In this document: piece by piece, positions 1-7,291 of the stretch
How the letters are laid out: every line of letters starts with the position of its first letter
How positions within the stretch are numbered: position 1 is the first letter of the stretch
IMG/VR virus record: IMGVR_UViG_3300047326_000025
Span: 1 to 39,465 of that record
Reading direction: 5' to 3' (one strand)
From: a virus
DNA: 39,465 bases
Notes under the pieces: generated by a model
Database searches by the model: none
What the model was told of the DNA's origin: nothing
Seen by the model: the letters and a program-made list of their open reading frames with translations, nothing else
Program-made: the position numbers and the translations under genes

Positions 1-33
1 TGGGCGCCTGAGCGCCAACTTAGGGGATACTAG
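1..33 (+). CDS. C-terminal end of the gene that begins at 39151 (if the genome is circular)
   Basis: Frame 1 of the window reads ten codons and then TAG at 31-33. The gene starting at 39151 is still open at 39465, and its frame joins exactly this one if base 39465 is followed by base 1. The product would be 115 residues ending in a basic tail (WAPERQLRGY). The join is an inference; ten stop-free codons are weak proof by themselves. Confidence 0.5.
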   Translation, partial: WAPERQLRGY

Positions 34-51
34 ATATAGTATACCTTTACC

Positions 52-81
52 TTGACATATACTAGATCAATGGGGTATAAT
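52..81 (+). promoter_or_regulatory. Strong sigma70-type promoter for the gene at 90
   Basis: TTGACA (52-57) and TATAAT (76-81) are both perfect consensus boxes with an 18-bp spacer. The -35 box is preceded by TTTACC, close to the TTTCCC found upstream of other promoters in this genome. The expected start of transcription is about 88-90, at or next to the ATG at 90, so the transcript may be leaderless. AGTATACC (37-44) just upstream resembles operator halves seen elsewhere. Confidence 0.85.
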
Positions 82-89
82 ATATACTT

Positions 90-455
90 ATGAAAGTAGC
101 ACTAGCGCTTGTCTCCACCGTTATCTTCGGTATCGCCGGCTTAGCGGCCGGCTCCATGTACCAATCCCGCAAGGACGGCGCAACTAGCGCCGCGTTCGCC
201 AAGAGCACTATCGCCGTTATCGGCGTCACGGCTTGCGGCCAGTGGCTTGGTGGCATGACGGTATCCGGTAGCGGGGCGCTCTCGAGCGACCAACACATGA
301 ACCCAGGGGACGCCGTAGCTATGTCGAAGGCGTTGCCCGAGGCTAACGCTGGAGTGGTTACGATCCCGTGTCCGTCGCAGGGCGGACCGGTGCCGCGGTC
401 GGACAGTACGCGCCTGGACGGCGTGGTACGCCTGGGCGGCGTGGTACGCCTGTGA
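90..455 (+). CDS. Small protein with an N-terminal membrane segment, unknown function
   Basis: The product has 121 residues. It begins with Met-Lys and a hydrophobic, glycine- and alanine-rich stretch (residues about 3-22) that could be a signal anchor or transmembrane helix. A second hydrophobic stretch lies near residues 41-60. The C-terminus carries two near-copies of a GVVRL peptide, encoded by a short duplicated hairpin-like DNA unit at 418-452. There is no ribosome binding site, and the consensus -10 box ends 8 nt before the ATG, so it may be read from a leaderless mRNA. I do not recognise a family. Confidence 0.6.
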   Translation: MKVALALVSTVIFGIAGLAAGSMYQSRKDGATSAAFAKSTIAVIGVTACGQWLGGMTVSGSGALSSDQHMNPGDAVAMSKALPEANAGVVTIPCPSQGGPVPRSDSTRLDGVVRLGGVVRL

Positions 456-540
456 CTACAGGCCCAATAGACCCACATATGTAGACCCCGGTAGCGCCTC
501 TGCTTGCATGCGCCCGGGGTAATTTATGGCGCAGGTAATG

Positions 541-594
541 GCGAAGTTCGTCTAAAGGTAAGACCCGGTTATTGTGCGCGGCTTGAGTCATTCG
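541..594 (+). pseudogene. tRNA-like 5' half, probably a broken tRNA
   Basis: The stretch has a possible acceptor 5' strand (GCGAAGT) and a clean D-arm (GTCT, loop AAAGGTA, AGAC), followed by a poor anticodon-like arm. No matching acceptor 3' strand (ACTTCGC) or T-arm follows before the tRNA-His gene. It looks like a decayed or truncated tRNA directly upstream of an intact one, but the call rests on the D-arm alone. Confidence 0.3.
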
Positions 595-596
595 GA

Positions 597-672
597 GTGG
601 CTGTACCCAAGTAGTTAAGGGAGGACGCTGTGACCGTCCGACGCATGGGTGCAAATCCCATCAGCCACCCCA
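597..672 (+). tRNA. tRNA-His (anticodon GTG)
   Basis: The cloverleaf is complete. The acceptor stem is GTGGCTG (597-603) with CAGCCAC (662-668), a perfect 7 bp. The short D-stem is CCC/GGG. The anticodon stem is GGACG/CGTCC around loop CTGTGAC, giving GTG. The variable loop has 5 nt, the T-stem is ATGGG/CCCAT, and the 3' end is C73 plus an encoded CCA (670-672). The acceptor matches bacterial tRNA-His. Histidyl-tRNA synthetase normally needs G at position -1 paired with C73, but here base -1 is A (596), which is unusual. Confidence 0.85.
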
Positions 673-676
673 AATG

Positions 677-738
677 GCTCGCTAGCTGAGATGGATGGCT
701 CAGCCCTCCGCGCACAAGGCGCGTTAGACGGAGCGAGC
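677..738 (+). ncRNA. tRNA-like folded element without a T-arm
   Basis: GCTCGCT (677-683) pairs perfectly with AGCGAGC (732-738) as an acceptor-like stem. Next come an AG linker and a D-arm-like hairpin (CTGAG, loop ATGGATGG, CTCAG). The rest holds a CGCGC/GCGCG hairpin, and CTCCG can pair with CGGAG next to the closing stem. There is no T-arm. The bases after the stem are G then CCC, not CCA. It could be a degenerate tRNA or a distinct small RNA. Confidence 0.4.
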
Positions 739-744
739 GCCCCT

Positions 745-913
745 GACTCGCACACACAAGGCGCACAGTGGTGCGCTATGTCCTTGATCTGATTGACATT
801 GCATCACCTTACAATGGTGATACACCAGTCAAAAAGAGGTCCCGGGAGGGGGTCCTACCTTGGCTATTGGCGACCCGGGGGTATAGCTGTGTATACCCAA
901 CCATCCGCGTTTT
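745..913 (+). ncRNA. Hairpin-rich non-coding stretch after the tRNA genes
   Basis: No gene is seen here. Three perfect hairpins can be drawn: GCGCA/TGCGC (about 761-776), ATCACC/GGTGAT with a 7-nt loop (about 804-822), and GGGTATA/TATACCC with loop GCTGTG (879-898). Two CCCGGG palindromes (841-846 and 874-879) can pair with each other. A 10-nt direct repeat CACAAGGCGC occurs at 713-722 and 755-764. The density of hairpins before a terminator suggests a transcribed structured RNA, but no known class is recognised. Confidence 0.35.
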
Positions 914-945
914 CCGTGTAAGTGCCTGAAATTTACGGTTTTTTT
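914..945 (+). terminator. Candidate intrinsic terminator after the tRNA region
   Basis: CCGT pairs with ACGG (imperfect inner stem) across a short loop and is followed directly by a run of seven T. The stem is weak but the T-run is good. It would end the transcript carrying the tRNA, and the next promoter begins inside its T-run. Confidence 0.5.
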
Positions 946-972
946 GTATATAAGTCCATTTAACAATATTAT
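944..972 (+). promoter_or_regulatory. Candidate promoter for the late gene cluster
   Basis: TTGTAT (944-949) and TATTAT (967-972) are spaced by 17 bp in an AT-rich stretch directly before the late genes. The initiation site would be near 980. This is the only promoter-like sequence I see ahead of the gene at 1113 after the terminator at 914-945. Confidence 0.4.
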
Positions 973-1048
973 ATATAGCGAAGTTACCACGGTTTATCCC
1001 GGTCGGATAAACCCCCGTTTACTCAAGAGAGCTGTCTAGAAAGCTCCG

Positions 1049-1078
1049 CCCCGGCCCATAAAGCCGGGGATTCCTTTT
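1049..1078 (+). promoter_or_regulatory. GC-rich hairpin in the leader of the first late gene
   Basis: CCCCGGC (1049-1055) and GCCGGGG (1063-1069) form a perfect 7-bp stem with loop CCATAAA, followed by ATTCCTTTT. It could be a partial terminator or an mRNA-stabilising hairpin. A hairpin with the same CCCCGG start and a TTCCTT tail lies at 9587-9614 before another structural gene. Confidence 0.4.
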
Positions 1079-1112
1079 CCACCACCATTCAAACCGAGAG
1101 AGATCACCCCCC

Positions 1113-1361
1113 ATGGCCGTTGATAAACACCCGTCCCGCGCTCCCGCGAAACCGTACAAGCCGCCCGCCACGTCAACGACGTCTGGCACTGTGAACAAGG
1201 TCGAGGCCTCCGGCCAAGGCTCCGTTCCGTACGGCTTCCGCCACGAGATCCAAGTCAAGAACCCGAACCGCTCCGAGATGGCCGCCCACTTCACATCGAA
1301 GGGTGAGGCGCCGAACGAGGGTACGGCGGCCAAGGCCGCGAAGCCGGGCGGCGAGAAGTAA
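1113..1361 (+). CDS. Small hydrophilic hypothetical protein, first late gene
   Basis: The product has 82 residues, rich in Pro, Ala, Thr, Lys and Gly with no hydrophobic segment, and is probably largely disordered apart from the middle. It begins at an ATG with only a weak GAGAG upstream. It is the first gene after the late leader hairpin and is followed 10 nt later by another small basic protein ahead of the co-chaperonin and terminase genes. No family is recognised. Confidence 0.6.
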   Translation: MAVDKHPSRAPAKPYKPPATSTTSGTVNKVEASGQGSVPYGFRHEIQVKNPNRSEMAAHFTSKGEAPNEGTAAKAAKPGGEK

Positions 1362-1371
1362 CCCCCGCCCC

Positions 1372-1533
1372 ATGCCCCGCGGTATCCCTAACCCGAAAGA
1401 GACCATAGCGGACCTCTTGGGGCGCTTTATGGCGCCCGTGGAGCCGTTATCGAAGGAGGCCGCCACGGCGTTGCGGCCGAAGGTCAGGGCCGCCTACACC
1501 GAGTTTGTGAAGCGTAAAAGGAAGCGAGCTTAA
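1372..1533 (+). CDS. Small basic hypothetical protein
   Basis: The product has 53 residues and ends in a strongly basic KRKRKRA tail. The ATG at 1372 is preferred over in-frame upstream starts inside the previous gene, because an upstream extension would be a meaningless Arg/Pro-rich shadow. The stop TAA overlaps the ATG of the co-chaperonin gene by one base (TAATG), implying coupled translation. The basic tail could bind nucleic acid, but no domain is recognised. Confidence 0.5.
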   Translation: MPRGIPNPKETIADLLGRFMAPVEPLSKEAATALRPKVRAAYTEFVKRKRKRA

Positions 1534-1940
1534 TGCCCCAGATCCAAGAATCCGGCGTTACCCTCGACAGAAAGCGACTTGAATACATCTCCCCCTCGGC
1601 CACGATCAAGCCTCTCGGGGACCGTATCTTTGTCAAGCCGCTCCCCGGTATCACATCGCCCGTCCTTCACGTGGTACATGAAGGCAAGGCCCTCCGGGGA
1701 ACCGTCACGGCGGTTGGTCCTGGTTATCGGCTCAAGAAGTACTACCGAAATTCCCGTGGGGAAGCCGTCAAGGTCGGAGAGACCGGACGAGTTAGACCGA
1801 CTGAAGTCAAAGTTGGCGATGTGGTGGAGCTGGGCGGGAAGGAAATCGGGGGGTACAACTTTCCACGCGTGATTATCGGGACCGAGGAGCACGTTATCTG
1901 CCAAGAACAAGACGTGACCATGATCGTCAGTGAAAGTTAG
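1533..1940 (+). CDS. GroES-like (Cpn10) co-chaperonin
   Basis: The product has 135 residues. After a 23-residue leader it aligns with Cpn10: IKPLGDRIFVKPLP matches the N-terminal strand, GTVTAVGPG the central turn, VKVGDVVELGG the next strands, and a C-terminal EEHVICQEQDVTMIV matches the end of GroES. A loop around residues 40-55 (PVLHVVHEG) sits where the GroEL-binding mobile loop should be. Such proteins cap the host GroEL chamber and help fold large coat proteins; T4 gp31 is the classic phage case. Here it lies directly upstream of the terminase and in the same operon as a P22-type coat protein, a fold known to depend on GroEL/ES. Confidence 0.85.
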   Translation: MPQIQESGVTLDRKRLEYISPSATIKPLGDRIFVKPLPGITSPVLHVVHEGKALRGTVTAVGPGYRLKKYYRNSRGEAVKVGETGRVRPTEVKVGDVVELGGKEIGGYNFPRVIIGTEEHVICQEQDVTMIVSES

Positions 1941-2340
1941 AACGACGAGCCTTCTGCCGAAGGCCCAACCCGAGAAGTTCAAAGCTGCCCAGTGGCAAAA
2001 AGGTGTCTCCGGCAACCCCGCCGGGCGCCCCAAAGGGTCGCGGAACAAGGTTTCGGAGAGCTTCATAACCGCGCTCTCTGAGAGTTTTGACGCCCGCGGC
2101 GTCGAAGCCATCAACAACTTGATAACCAAAGACCCCGGTACGTACATCAAAGTCGTGGCCTCCCTCTTGCCCAAACAGGTCGAGAAGGTCGCCCCCCTCG
2201 AGGAATTGAGTGACGCCCAACTTGCCGCCGGAATCGCTTTCCTCCAATCCCAACTCTCCGTCAACGCTGCCCCCCGCCGACTTGCTCAAGAAGCTAGCGA
2301 GGGAAGCGGAGAGGCGGGCGAAGTTAAAACGGTTAACTGA
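1930..2340 (+). CDS. terS: Terminase small subunit (DUF5681-like)
   Basis: The product has 136 residues. Residues about 22-40 contain WQKGVSGNPAGRPKGSRNK, the signature of the DUF5681 domain often found in small terminase or packaging-associated proteins. The start is GTG at 1930, overlapping the end of the co-chaperonin gene by 11 bases. Its 3' end overlaps the start of the large terminase gene by about 130 bases in another frame. By position and motif it would recognise phage DNA and deliver it to the large subunit. Confidence 0.75.
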   Translation: MKVRTTSLLPKAQPEKFKAAQWQKGVSGNPAGRPKGSRNKVSESFITALSESFDARGVEAINNLITKDPGTYIKVVASLLPKQVEKVAPLEELSDAQLAAGIAFLQSQLSVNAAPRRLAQEASEGSGEAGEVKTVN

Positions 2341-3658
2341 CTACCGTCCGTACATCAAACAGAGGGAGTTCCACGGTAAGTTAAACCGGGAGCGCATGTT
2401 GATGGCGGCAAACCAAGTCGGTAAGACGTGGTGCGCCGGGATGGAAGTAGCTATGCATCTCACGGGACGGTATCCCGCGTGGTGGGCCGGCAAGCGGTGG
2501 GACCGCCCCACGAATTGGTGGGCAGCAGGAGTCACGGGTGAGAGTACTAGAGACAATCCGCAGCGGATCCTTCTTGGTCGTACAGGTGCCCACGGCACCG
2601 GGTCTATTCCAAAGGATTGCCTTGTTGATGTCACTTTGGCGCGCGGTACTCCGGATCTTGTGGACAATATCAAGGTTAAACACGAGTCCGGCGAAATATC
2701 CCATCTCGCTTTCAAGTCATATGAAAAGGGCCGCGAGAAGTGGCAAGGCGAGACGCTCGACGGTATCTGGTTTGACGAAGAGCCCCCGGAAGACATCTAC
2801 ACCGAAGGGTTGACGCGTACCAACGCTACCGCCGGCATCATAATGATGACGTTTACCCCCCTCCTCGGTATGTCGGGGGTGGTCAAGCGGTTTCTACTAG
2901 AGAAACCCCCGGGTACGTCCGTTACCTCGATGACTATCGAGGATGCGGAACACTACTCGAAAGCACAGATAGACATGATTGTTGCGTCCTACCCCGCCCA
3001 CGAGCGGGAGGCGCGCACTAAAGGGATTCCCCAGCTTGGGTCCGGTAAAGTCTTCCCCGTCGCTGAATCCGAACTCCGCGTCGAATCCTTCGCGATCCCT
3101 GCCCACTGGCCCAGGATCAATGGTCTTGACTTCGGATGGGATCACCCATCAGCCGGCGTATCTCTCGCGTGGGACAGGGACAGTGACGTTTTATACGTCA
3201 CCAACGCCCACAGAGCGAGACACCAAACGCCGTTGATGTTTGCCGCGGCGGTTAAGCCGTGGGGGGATTGGGTCCCGTGGGCGTGGCCCCACGACGGTCT
3301 GCAGCACGACAAAGGGTCGGGGGAGCAGCTCTCCGCCCAATACGCCCTCTCGGGGCTCAAGATGCTGCCGTTCCGCTCCACGTTCGAGGATGGGTCCTCT
3401 GGCCTCGAGGCCGGCGTCATGGAGATGTTGGATCGGATGCAGACCGGGCGGTTGAAGGTGTTCAACCACCTATCGGAGTGGTTTGAGGAGTTCAATCTCT
3501 ACCACCGCAAAGACGGTCTTATCGTCAAAGAGAACGATGACCTTCTGTCCGCGACACGGTACGCCGTCATGATGCGCCGGGAGTCGAAGATCAAGGCCGG
3601 TAAGAAGCGGTTCGTGGACAACTATCGCGCCGGTGGCGCTACTTCGTGGATGGGTTAA
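2210..3658 (+). CDS. terL: Terminase large subunit (packaging ATPase and nuclease)
   Basis: The product has 482 residues. The Walker A motif is AANQVGKT (66-73), Walker B is GIWFDEE (184-190) with the catalytic glutamate, and the coupling motif is TFTP (212-215). The RNase H-like nuclease domain opens with LDFGWDH (Asp305) and a late acidic cluster ENDD. It cuts and pumps DNA into the prohead through the portal. The N-terminal 40 residues overlap the small subunit gene and look unstructured, so the true start may lie further in, before YRPYIKQREFH. Confidence 0.9.
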   Translation: MTPNLPPESLSSNPNSPSTLPPADLLKKLAREAERRAKLKRLTDYRPYIKQREFHGKLNRERMLMAANQVGKTWCAGMEVAMHLTGRYPAWWAGKRWDRPTNWWAAGVTGESTRDNPQRILLGRTGAHGTGSIPKDCLVDVTLARGTPDLVDNIKVKHESGEISHLAFKSYEKGREKWQGETLDGIWFDEEPPEDIYTEGLTRTNATAGIIMMTFTPLLGMSGVVKRFLLEKPPGTSVTSMTIEDAEHYSKAQIDMIVASYPAHEREARTKGIPQLGSGKVFPVAESELRVESFAIPAHWPRINGLDFGWDHPSAGVSLAWDRDSDVLYVTNAHRARHQTPLMFAAAVKPWGDWVPWAWPHDGLQHDKGSGEQLSAQYALSGLKMLPFRSTFEDGSSGLEAGVMEMLDRMQTGRLKVFNHLSEWFEEFNLYHRKDGLIVKENDDLLSATRYAVMMRRESKIKAGKKRFVDNYRAGGATSWMG

Positions 3659-3900
3659 TGCTCGAGCTAGGCAAGCACGAATACCAATACGCAGACAAGC
3701 AACACCAAGTTGACGGATCGACGTTGGTAAAGTTGGTTCCTGTTCAAGAACGTTATCTTTACATCCACATGCCGTGGAAGCGAAAGTTTTACAACATCAA
3801 CACCGATAGCTTCGAGCGACGTGCCCCCAAGCTAGGCATATTCTGGCACAAACACCCCACCCACAAGCACGTTAGTTACGCCCGCTGGTCGTGGTGCTAA
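3658..3900 (+). CDS. Small hypothetical protein between terminase and portal
   Basis: The product has 80 residues. The ATG at 3658 overlaps the terminase stop (TAATG), which decides the start over an ATG 12 bases earlier. It is rich in Tyr, His and Lys, with a hydrophilic C-terminus containing HKHPTHKH. No transmembrane segment or known domain is visible. Its place in the packaging operon suggests a virion-assembly or accessory role, which is inference only. Confidence 0.6.
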   Translation: MLELGKHEYQYADKQHQVDGSTLVKLVPVQERYLYIHMPWKRKFYNINTDSFERRAPKLGIFWHKHPTHKHVSYARWSWC

Positions 3901-4098
3901 ATGTCAGACCGCACCCTGCGTCTCAAGAAAGACCTCTCTAAGAAGCAAGTAGACGACTTGCAGTTGAAGCACACGCCCCCCGGCCCCCCGTCCTTCATGG
4001 ACCTCGAGGCTAAAGCGGTCGAAGCGTCCAACAAAGTCAAAGCCGAACACGCGGAAAAGCTCAAAGAGCTGGCCCGCACAGCCGGATTTACGTACTAA
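3901..4098 (+). CDS. Small coiled-coil hypothetical protein before the portal
   Basis: The product has 65 residues and begins immediately after the preceding stop. It is highly charged. The second half (LEAKAVEASNKVKAEHAEKL) is a likely amphipathic helix or coiled coil. The portal gene starts 8 bases after its stop. Small helical proteins at this position are common in podovirus packaging operons, but I cannot assign a function. Confidence 0.6.
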   Translation: MSDRTLRLKKDLSKKQVDDLQLKHTPPGPPSFMDLEAKAVEASNKVKAEHAEKLKELARTAGFTY

Positions 4099-4105
4099 AA
4101 GAAAC

Positions 4106-6235
4106 ATGGATTACCCCGAAATACCGGCTACGAGCGACGACGATATCGTCAGGGAGGCGCGCATGCGCCTCGAGCTCGCGATTGAGTGGGAATCCTCTAA
4201 CCGCACGGATGCGCTGACAGACTTTGAGTTCCGCAATGGCGACCAATGGCCGGTGGACATTAGGCGAGACCGTGAGACGGACGCTCGCCCCTGTATTACT
4301 GTTAACCTCACTGACGCTATGGTGCGTCGGGTGTCTAACGCTTGCCGTGAGAACCGCCCTCGCATCAAGGTGGACCCGGTAGACCAAGCGACCACCGACA
4401 CGGCGAAGGTCTACAACGGCATCATACGCCACGTCGAGAACATCTCCGGGGCGGACTACGCCTACGACACCGGGGTTGATTGCGCCATAACGGGTGGCCT
4501 TGGTTACATCGGTGTTACCACCGATTACATCGACTTTGACTCGATGGACCAAGAGATAAAGATTGAGGCCCACCGTAACCCGTTCCGTATCTACTTCGAC
4601 CCGGCATCGCAGATGCCTGACGGCTCTGACGCCCAGTGGGTGATTGAGTCGGATTTTATGCGCCGGGACGAGTACCGGATGAAATACGGCCAACTCGACC
4701 CGTCCGGGTGGACGTTCTTGGGTGCCGGCGACAACGTCGCCAATTGGTCGAACAAAGAGGAAATCCGCGTCGCCAAGTATTGGCGAATCGAGCACAAGAA
4801 AGACAAGGTCGTCCGTCTGTCGAACAAGCAGACGATGCTCAAGTCGAAGTTTGACAAAGGCGCCTTTGGGCGCGCTGGGGTCGTGGTTGTCGATGAGCGG
4901 GACACTATTGTTCCGACCGTCAAGTGGTATCTCTGCACCGCGACTAAGATCCTTACCTACGGCACGTGGCCGGGGCGTTACATCCCGATTGTCCCGGTCT
5001 ACGGCCGGATGCTCGATGTTAACGGTAAGGTGAAGCTTAAGGGCATGGTCCGCGACCTACGCGACCCCGCCCGTATGTTCAACTACTCCGAGACGGCGAA
5101 GACTGAAGCTTACGCGCTCCAGCCCCGGGCACCGTGGTTGGGCCCCGAGGGATTCATGGATGGCCACGAGGCCGCTTGGCGGGACGCTAACCGCAAGTCT
5201 ATAGTCGGGCTCGAGTACACCCCGACCAAGAACGTTGATGGCACCCCGAACCCGCCCCCGATGCGCCAAAACCCGCCCCCGTTGGGCGCTGGGTTCCAAG
5301 AGTGGAGCGCGTCGAACCAATCGAATTTCATGGCTGTCGCGGGTATGCCACACGACCCGAACATGGACAAGCAAGGCGAGGTTGTCTCGGGCGTAGCCCT
5401 CCGGCAACGCCAAGGTTTGGCCGATATCGCGCACTTTGACTTCTACGACAACCTTACGCGGTCTCTTAGACATCTAGGTAAGATTATCGTAGACCTCATC
5501 CCGCACATCTACGACACGGAGCGCATGCAACGCATTGTGATGCCCGACGGCCGCTCCCAAATGGTCGCTATTAATCAGAAGCAGAAAGACCCGGTTACGG
5601 GTGCAATACTTGCTGTTAAGAATGACCTCACCGTGGGCCGATACGACGTTACGATGGATACGGGGCCTGGTTACAAGACAGCCCGCCAAGAGTCCACAGA
5701 GGCCAAGCTAGAGCTGTTGGCCACGCCGTTGGGCGAGATGACCGGCAAGGTAGCCGGCGACTTGATCGTCCGGGGCATGGATTGGGAGGGTGCGGACGAG
5801 ATTGCAGACCGCTTGCAAGCCGCCATCCCGGGGGCGCAAACCGACCCGAACTCGGATCTGCCGCCTAAGGCGCAGATGATGATTGCCCAACTCCAAGGGC
5901 AGCTCAAGCAAGCCAACCAACAAGCTATGGCGTTTGAGCTCGAGCTCAAGTCGAAGCACCAACTGGAGCACATCAAGCAAGAGGGCGAGACCAAGCGCAC
6001 CCAAATGGAGATTGGTGCGAAGGTCCACGACACGACGCTCAAGACCGCTACGGCTAGGTTTGACACTCACGTCAAGAGCATCACCGCGCGCGACGTTGCC
6101 GAGATCAACACTGCCGGCAAGATCCTAGGCCAACACGTTGGCCACGCCCAGAACAAAGAAATGTCCGCGATAGACCACGCGGAAGCAAAAGACTTACAGG
6201 CCTCAGAGCCTAAACCTACATCGTCCCCCGCCTAA
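4106..6235 (+). CDS. Portal protein (P22-like)
   Basis: The product has 709 residues, close to the length of P22 gp1. The N-terminal segment FEFRNGDQWP, and the overall order of a long alpha/beta body followed by a glutamine- and lysine-rich helical C-terminal region (about 595-690), fit the P22-type portal family. It forms the dodecameric ring through which DNA enters and leaves, and it docks terminase and the tail accessory proteins. The C-terminal coiled-coil stretch would correspond to the portal barrel region. It lies after terminase and before the scaffold, the usual order. Confidence 0.85.
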   Translation: MDYPEIPATSDDDIVREARMRLELAIEWESSNRTDALTDFEFRNGDQWPVDIRRDRETDARPCITVNLTDAMVRRVSNACRENRPRIKVDPVDQATTDTAKVYNGIIRHVENISGADYAYDTGVDCAITGGLGYIGVTTDYIDFDSMDQEIKIEAHRNPFRIYFDPASQMPDGSDAQWVIESDFMRRDEYRMKYGQLDPSGWTFLGAGDNVANWSNKEEIRVAKYWRIEHKKDKVVRLSNKQTMLKSKFDKGAFGRAGVVVVDERDTIVPTVKWYLCTATKILTYGTWPGRYIPIVPVYGRMLDVNGKVKLKGMVRDLRDPARMFNYSETAKTEAYALQPRAPWLGPEGFMDGHEAAWRDANRKSIVGLEYTPTKNVDGTPNPPPMRQNPPPLGAGFQEWSASNQSNFMAVAGMPHDPNMDKQGEVVSGVALRQRQGLADIAHFDFYDNLTRSLRHLGKIIVDLIPHIYDTERMQRIVMPDGRSQMVAINQKQKDPVTGAILAVKNDLTVGRYDVTMDTGPGYKTARQESTEAKLELLATPLGEMTGKVAGDLIVRGMDWEGADEIADRLQAAIPGAQTDPNSDLPPKAQMMIAQLQGQLKQANQQAMAFELELKSKHQLEHIKQEGETKRTQMEIGAKVHDTTLKTATARFDTHVKSITARDVAEINTAGKILGQHVGHAQNKEMSAIDHAEAKDLQASEPKPTSSPA

Positions 6236-6307
6236 CGAGCGGGATTCCGGCGAAAGTTCAGTTACCTCACCTGACCATGTGGGGGTGCAAAATCGTGGAG
6301 TCCTTCC

Positions 6308-7288
6308 ATGGCGATTAAATCAGTTACTAATGCGAATTTAGCGGAATACGTTGCAGAGCGAGCGGAGATCAAGTCTCCGGATCTACAGACAGCGGAGCAA
6401 ATTACCGAACTCGTCAACAGACGGGCAGAAGGTAATAACCCCGTTGTCGAGGCGAAGGAAACAACGCCAAGCATCTCCGATGCTGTAGACCCGGGCAAGC
6501 AAGAGCCGACCGCAGCTAAGCAAAAGAAGAACAACCCCGTCCAACCCCGGATAGATGAACTCACGCGCGAAAAGCGCGAGCTAGAAGAGTTTGCCGAGTC
6601 CGAGTACGAGATGAGGTTGCGCGCAGAGAGACGCATTGGCGAGCTGGAAACCGAGTTAAAGACGGCTAAGCCGGCTCCGGTAGTTGAAGAGAGAAAAGAA
6701 GCAGTCGAGCCTGACCCGACGAAATATACGGATCAGAAAGAGTTCTTAAAGGATTGGGGTGCGTGGAACCGCGCGCAAGCGTTGAAGGAATTCAACGCGG
6801 AGCAAGGTCGCATTGCAGCCCAGAAAGCCGCCGAAGAACAGAACGCTCGCCTAGCGGCGCAGATCGAACAAGCGAAAGCGGACCTCCCGGACTTCGTAGA
6901 AGTCATTGAGGGCGCGCGCCGCGAGGAAGAGAAAGCCCCGTTCGTGCCCGAACACGTCAAGGCCGCAATCCTTGACTCTGAGGTCGGTGCATATCTTGCT
7001 TACCATCTCCGAAAACACCCGGACGACGAGAAGCGCATTTATGCGCTTACTCCGGCCAAGGCGCTCCTAGAGCTCGGCAAACTGGAACTCAAGTACACGA
7101 AAGACGGCAAAGCTTCGGCCAAGACGTCTACTACACCCCTACTAGAAACATCTAAAGCACCACCCCCCCCGCCTAAATTGAGTGGCAACGCGCAAGGCGT
7201 CGTGTCCTCGGACATGTCCAAGCCGATGTCATTCAAAGACTACAGGTCACAACGACTTGAGCAGATGCGGCAACGGGGGAGGCGCTAA
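6308..7288 (+). CDS. Scaffolding protein
   Basis: The product has 326 residues and is extremely rich in Glu, Lys, Ala and Gln with long predicted helices (residues about 75-215). A polyproline segment (PPPPPKLSG) and a basic C-terminus (SQRLEQMRQRGRR) follow. In P22-type scaffolds a basic C-terminal helix-turn-helix binds the coat protein. Its position between portal and coat supports the call. GGAG lies 7 nt before the ATG. Sequence similarity to a named family is not obvious, so the assignment rests on composition and place. Confidence 0.75.
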   Translation: MAIKSVTNANLAEYVAERAEIKSPDLQTAEQITELVNRRAEGNNPVVEAKETTPSISDAVDPGKQEPTAAKQKKNNPVQPRIDELTREKRELEEFAESEYEMRLRAERRIGELETELKTAKPAPVVEERKEAVEPDPTKYTDQKEFLKDWGAWNRAQALKEFNAEQGRIAAQKAAEEQNARLAAQIEQAKADLPDFVEVIEGARREEEKAPFVPEHVKAAILDSEVGAYLAYHLRKHPDDEKRIYALTPAKALLELGKLELKYTKDGKASAKTSTTPLLETSKAPPPPPKLSGNAQGVVSSDMSKPMSFKDYRSQRLEQMRQRGRR

Positions 7289-7291
7289 AGA

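Noticed and set aside
1530-2264. 244-codon minus-strand open frame opposite co-chaperonin and small terminase genes
   Set aside because: The plus-strand genes have clear domains; the antisense frame has none.
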